From: Phycisphaerales bacterium UBA7708
Lineage (GTDB): Bacteria > Planctomycetota > Phycisphaerae > Sedimentisphaerales > Anaerohalosphaeraceae
Assembly (NCBI GenBank): GCA_002482415.1
Contig: DLFY01000075.1
Coordinates: forward strand, 6,333-23,162
Direction: 5' to 3'
Length of the DNA stretch: 16,830 nt
Shown here piece by piece: positions 14,057 to 16,830 of the stretch; the first letter of the stretch is position 1, and the number at the start of each line of letters is the position of its first letter. A program made the position numbers and the translations under genes. The notes beneath the pieces were generated by a model. That model was not told the origin of the DNA and searched no databases. It saw only the letters and a program-made list of their open reading frames with translations.

Positions 14057-14673
14057 ATATAAAAATTATCCCTATCGCCAGAGAACAAATCGATCCGGTC
14101 GTCCGGGTTCACATGGCCGCATTTCCGAATTTCTTTCTGACATTTCTGGGACCGCGGTTTTTAAAGGAATTTTATGCCTCCTTCACCACCGATCCCGAAG
14201 GCATCGGTTTTGTCGCCCTCGATGACCAGACAGGCCGGGTTTATGGCGCGGTAGTCGGCCCGTTCAATCCCGCAGGCTATTTCAAGCGGCTGTTAAAGCG
14301 AAAATGGTTCACCTTCTGCATGGCAAGCCTCACCGCCGTTCTGAAAAAGCCCTCGGTCATATCCCGTTTGTTTCGTGCTGTCTGTTATCGCGGCGATGCC
14401 CCCAAAGCCCAGGGTTTGTCTCTGCTGAGCAGTATTGCCGTTTCACCCGATATTCAGTCCAAAGGACTCGGAAGACAACTGGTCCATGCGTTTATCGAAG
14501 AAGTCAAACGCCGCAACGGCAAAGGTGTCTTTCTGACAACCGATGCCGACAACAACGACAAAGTCAATCGGTTCTACCAGAATCTCGGTTTTGTCCTCGA
14601 AACGTCATACACCACACCCGAAAGCAGAAAAATGAATCGTTATGTTCTGCAGTTTTATACTGATCCTGGATGA
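14053..14673 (+). CDS. GNAT-family N-acetyltransferase
   Basis: From ATG 14053, overlapping the WbuB-like stop by four bases, the product has 206 residues. The acetyl-CoA site is LLSSIAVSPDIQSKGLGRQL (Q/RxxGxG at 135-140), followed by VFLTTDADNNDKVNRFYQNLGFV, the usual asparagine-bearing helix and C-terminal strand. The N-terminal half (about 25-110) holds a divergent, basic and aromatic insert with FFLTFLGPRFLKEFY. Coupling to a glycosyltransferase suggests acylation of a sugar residue or precursor. It is a different subgroup from the GNAT at 9293, so the two probably modify different positions or use different acyl-CoAs. GTG 14041 gives four more residues but the ATGA overlap is the better start. 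Confidence 0.83.
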   Translation: MNIKIIPIAREQIDPVVRVHMAAFPNFFLTFLGPRFLKEFYASFTTDPEGIGFVALDDQTGRVYGAVVGPFNPAGYFKRLLKRKWFTFCMASLTAVLKKPSVISRLFRAVCYRGDAPKAQGLSLLSSIAVSPDIQSKGLGRQLVHAFIEEVKRRNGKGVFLTTDADNNDKVNRFYQNLGFVLETSYTTPESRKMNRYVLQFYTDPG

Positions 14674-14704
14674 AATTATCCACCCGAAGCGCGGCTAAGT
14701 ACCG

Positions 14705-14740
14705 TTTCAATGTGTTCTGTGCTCATCCTCGCGGCAAAAT
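14705..14740 (+). repeat. degenerate copy of module B (R4)
   Basis: CAATGTGTTCTGTG and then CTCGCGGCAAAATG recall the CTCTGTGTT ... CTCTGTGGCAAAAT core of modules B in R1-R3, with changes and a small insertion. Like them it sits just upstream of a plus-strand gene. No module A is seen before it. Confidence 0.4.
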
Positions 14741-14741
14741 G

Positions 14742-14756
14742 ATACTTGTTAAGTAT
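14742..14756. promoter_or_regulatory. short palindrome upstream of the aminotransferase ribosome site
   Basis: ATACTT (14742-14747), GTT, AAGTAT (14751-14756) is a perfect 6-bp inverted repeat 6 bases before the AGGA ribosome site at 14763-14766. It could be an operator or a small leader hairpin; the sequence alone does not decide. Confidence 0.3.
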
Positions 14757-14773
14757 AAGAATAGGAATGCCCA

Positions 14774-15928
14774 ATGACCTCATGCAATCAATTTGAAGCC
14801 GAATTCGCCAAATGGCTCTCCGTTCCCCATGCCTTTTCATTCTGGAAAGCCCGCGTGGCCTTTTATGCAGCCCTCAAAGCGCTGGGCGTCGGCCCCGGCG
14901 ACGAGGTCATCCTGACAGGCTATACCTGCGTCATGAATGTCAACCCCATCAAGTATCTGGGGGCAAAACCGGTGTACATTGATATCGAACCCGATACCTT
15001 CAACATCAATCCGGATCTCATCGAAGCCCAAATAACCCCCAAGACAAAAGTACTCCTTGCTCAGCATACCTACGGCTATCCCTGCAGGATGGACGCCATT
15101 GCGGCGATTGCCAAAAAACACAATCTCACGCTGATTGAAGACTGCTGTCTGTGCCTGGGCTCAACTTATAACGGCAAGACTGCCGGCACATTCGGCAAAG
15201 CCGCCTATTTTTCATTCCAGTGGAATAAGCCCTTTACCACCGGGCTGGGAGGGATGCTCCTTACCTCAGACCAGCAATTGGCTGATAAAATCCGGCAGTT
15301 AAAACAAGCCGGGCTGTCCCGTCCGTCATTCAAAGAAGTGGCTCTCCTGGCCGCGGAACTGGCGGTCTATCGTCTCTTAATCTATCCCCGCACGACGGCC
15401 CTTGCCCAGCAGGCATTCCGTTTCCTGACCAAAAAAGGCGCCGTAGTGGGTTCCTCTTCCTCGGCGGAATTTGATCCGGTCATGGCCCCGGATTTCTTCA
15501 AGGCCATGAGTTCCGTGCAGATTTCCGCCGGCTGCCGTCAAATCCGCAAGGTTCAGAAAAACATCGCCCATCGAAAACAGATGACGGCCCTCTATGATGA
15601 ATTGCTCGCACAAAAGGGCTTTCCCGCCCGCGTGTATGATAAATCCCTGATGGACCCTGTTCTGGTGCGATACCCCCTTCGCATTAAGGAAAAAGACAAA
15701 GCCCTCGAACTGGCGGCATCCGCCGGCGTGGAACTGGGAAGCTGGTTTGAATGCACCCTGCACCCGATAGAAACCCCGCTGGAAAAGTATGATTACACAC
15801 AGGGCATGTGTCCGCAGGCCGAAATGGCAAGTCAGCAAACCGTTAATCTTCCCCTTCATCCCCGCGTAAGCGAAAACACCGTCCGACGAACCGTGGACTT
15901 TATCAGCCAATTCACCCCCATAGCATAA
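14774..15928 (+). CDS. DegT/DnrJ/EryC1/StrS-family sugar aminotransferase
   Basis: A 384-residue PLP enzyme that should aminate a keto-sugar nucleotide, using Glu or Gln. Visible: LGVGPGDEVILTGYTCVMNV, KPVYIDIEPDTFNINPDLIE, AQHTYGYP, the PLP Asp D123 in LIEDCCLCLGSTYNGK, and the PLP lysine K152 in YFSFQWNKPFTTGLGGM. Odd points: the protein starts at FEAEFAKWLSVPHAF, so the usual 25-30 N-terminal residues are missing. The SGTxAL loop is replaced by WKARVAFYAAL. The Gln/His usual at EDxAQ/H is Leu. A TAG at 14762-14764 closes the frame upstream, so no longer start exists. ATG 14774 has AGGA seven bases upstream. With the GNATs it could make an N-acylated amino sugar. The substitutions may mark a divergent subgroup. 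Confidence 0.86.
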   Translation: MTSCNQFEAEFAKWLSVPHAFSFWKARVAFYAALKALGVGPGDEVILTGYTCVMNVNPIKYLGAKPVYIDIEPDTFNINPDLIEAQITPKTKVLLAQHTYGYPCRMDAIAAIAKKHNLTLIEDCCLCLGSTYNGKTAGTFGKAAYFSFQWNKPFTTGLGGMLLTSDQQLADKIRQLKQAGLSRPSFKEVALLAAELAVYRLLIYPRTTALAQQAFRFLTKKGAVVGSSSSAEFDPVMAPDFFKAMSSVQISAGCRQIRKVQKNIAHRKQMTALYDELLAQKGFPARVYDKSLMDPVLVRYPLRIKEKDKALELAASAGVELGSWFECTLHPIETPLEKYDYTQGMCPQAEMASQQTVNLPLHPRVSENTVRRTVDFISQFTPIA

Positions 15929-15939
15929 AAAAACGATTT

Positions 15940-15968
15940 CTGACGGAACCGTTAGTTGAAATGTTTTT
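15940..15968 (+). terminator. weak candidate Rho-independent terminator after the aminotransferase
   Basis: CTGACG (15940-15945), loop GAAC, CGTTAG (15950-15955) makes a 6-bp stem with one G-U pair; a TTTTT run follows at 15964-15968 after an 8-nt gap. The convergent gene makes termination here plausible, but stem and gap are poor. Confidence 0.3.
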
Positions 15969-16047
15969 GTAAAATACTCTTGCGATGAACTAACACATCG
16001 TTGAAGGGAACTTCTTTGTTCTACGAACTGCGAACTTTCTGAAATTC

Positions 16048-16830
16048 TCAATTCTTCTTCGCCACCCCGCGCAATCCTTCCATCTTCAAAAAGCCCTTCT
16101 TCCAGATAATCAGGGCGGATATGATGATGACGATCAGATAAACAATCAGTGCATACCGCGTCCGTATCTGACTCATCAGAATACCAATCGCCGCGTATAA
16201 TCCCGCCAGCCCGTAACAGATTGCCACACTGCGTTTCAGCGAGTGCCCGTGGTCCATCAACTGGTCGTAAATATGTCCCCGGTCGGACACAAACAGCGGT
16301 CGTTTATTCAGCAGCCGCCGCACCAGCGCCGTCGCCGTATCCAGAATCGGCAGGCCGAAAATCACAATCGACGCCATCCACCAGCGGGGCACGTCTTCGG
16401 CAAACAGAATCATCAGCGTCGCACAGACAAATCCCAGCAATAGGCTCCCCGCATCCCCCATAAATATCTTGGCCGGGTGCCGATTAAACGGCAGAAACCC
16501 CAGCACCCCTCCGGTCAGCCCCAGGCAAATGGTCATGCGAACCGGGTCGCCCTCATCGCTGAGTCGCCAGGTCGAAAGATGAATCGCCAGAAACAGCATC
16601 CCCAGTGTAATAATTGCCGTCACGCCCCCGCAAAGTCCATCCAGCCCGTCCAGCAGGTTCAGTGAATTGGTTGCTCCCAGAACAAAGAAGATGACAATCG
16701 GAATCCCCAGCACCAGTTCCATCCCCGGCGTCAAATGAATCCCCATAAATTGAGCGATAATACTCAGGCTCGGCCGGATCCCGACCGCCAGCAGCACCAC
16801 CGCCGCCACCACCTGCCCCAGCATCTTCTT
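16048..16830 (-). CDS. MraY/WecA-family polyprenyl-phosphate HexNAc-1-phosphate transferase (N-terminus outside window)
   Basis: The minus-strand frame is open to the right edge; ATG 16824-16822 is internal and the preceding codons are also in frame, so roughly the first third (about 100 residues) is missing. Visible 260 residues include FLGATNSLNLLDGLDGLCGG-type text (catalytic Asp motif; exact reading VLGATNSLNLLDGLDGL), GFLPFNRHPAKIFMGDAGSL, and about seven hydrophobic segments. The cytoplasmic loop reads DRGHIYDQLMDHGHS where WecA has an HxHH motif, so two His are replaced. It should load a HexNAc-1-P on polyprenyl phosphate at the inner membrane, a second possible initiator beside the PglC-like enzyme. 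It is convergent with the aminotransferase and so in another transcript. Codon use is C-ending. WecA, TagO or a lineage-specific relative are all possible. Confidence 0.87.
   Translation of the reverse strand, partial: KKMLGQVVAAVVLLAVGIRPSLSIIAQFMGIHLTPGMELVLGIPIVIFFVLGATNSLNLLDGLDGLCGGVTAIITLGMLFLAIHLSTWRLSDEGDPVRMTICLGLTGGVLGFLPFNRHPAKIFMGDAGSLLLGFVCATLMILFAEDVPRWWMASIVIFGLPILDTATALVRRLLNKRPLFVSDRGHIYDQLMDHGHSLKRSVAICYGLAGLYAAIGILMSQIRTRYALIVYLIVIIISALIIWKKGFLKMEGLRGVAKKN

Overview
This window is a stretch of a surface-polysaccharide locus (O-antigen, capsule or exopolysaccharide) from an environmental, probably Gram-negative-type bacterium. No gene places it taxonomically. The dispersed intergenic repeats and the anchored WD40-like protein would fit a Planctomycetota-like or similar environmental lineage, but that is a guess. 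All genes are on the plus strand except a convergent MraY/WecA-type transferase at the right edge.

Layout. (1) Bases 1-755: the 3' part of an FnlC/WbjD-type UDP-sugar 2-epimerase. (2) 778-5469: an AT-richer block with a WbuX/WbpG-type N-acetyl sugar amidotransferase and three GT4 glycosyltransferases. (3) 5493-6542: a membrane-anchored beta-propeller protein. (4) 6543-10038: a repeat-rich section in which single genes alternate with short dispersed repeats. The genes are a PglC-like sugar-1-phosphate transferase, a LysA-like PLP decarboxylase, a four-helix-bundle (S23-type) gene with an in-frame stop, and a GNAT acetyltransferase. (5) 10039-12578: a 3-hydroxyacyl-CoA dehydrogenase and an SCP-x-type thiolase, adjacent. 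(6) 12818-14673: a WbuB-like glycosyltransferase overlapping a second GNAT. (7) 14774-15928: a DegT-family aminotransferase. (8) 16048 to the right edge, minus strand: a polyprenyl-phosphate HexNAc-1-P transferase.

How the genes may work together. FnlC followed directly by WbuX, with a WbuB-like transferase farther on, points to UDP-L-FucNAc being converted to its acetamidino form (L-FucNAm) and added to a lipid-linked oligosaccharide. The PglC-like enzyme would start the chain and the GT4 enzymes would extend it. The aminotransferase and the two GNATs could make N-acylated amino sugars. The decarboxylase and the dehydrogenase/thiolase pair are unusual here and may supply an unusual amine or acyl group. 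No flippase (Wzx), polymerase (Wzy), HisH or HisF gene is in the window.

The least explained feature is the family of short, same-oriented intergenic repeats built on 9-nt units. They sit just upstream of several genes, supply the start codon of one, and look like the seams of repeat-bounded single-gene cassettes.
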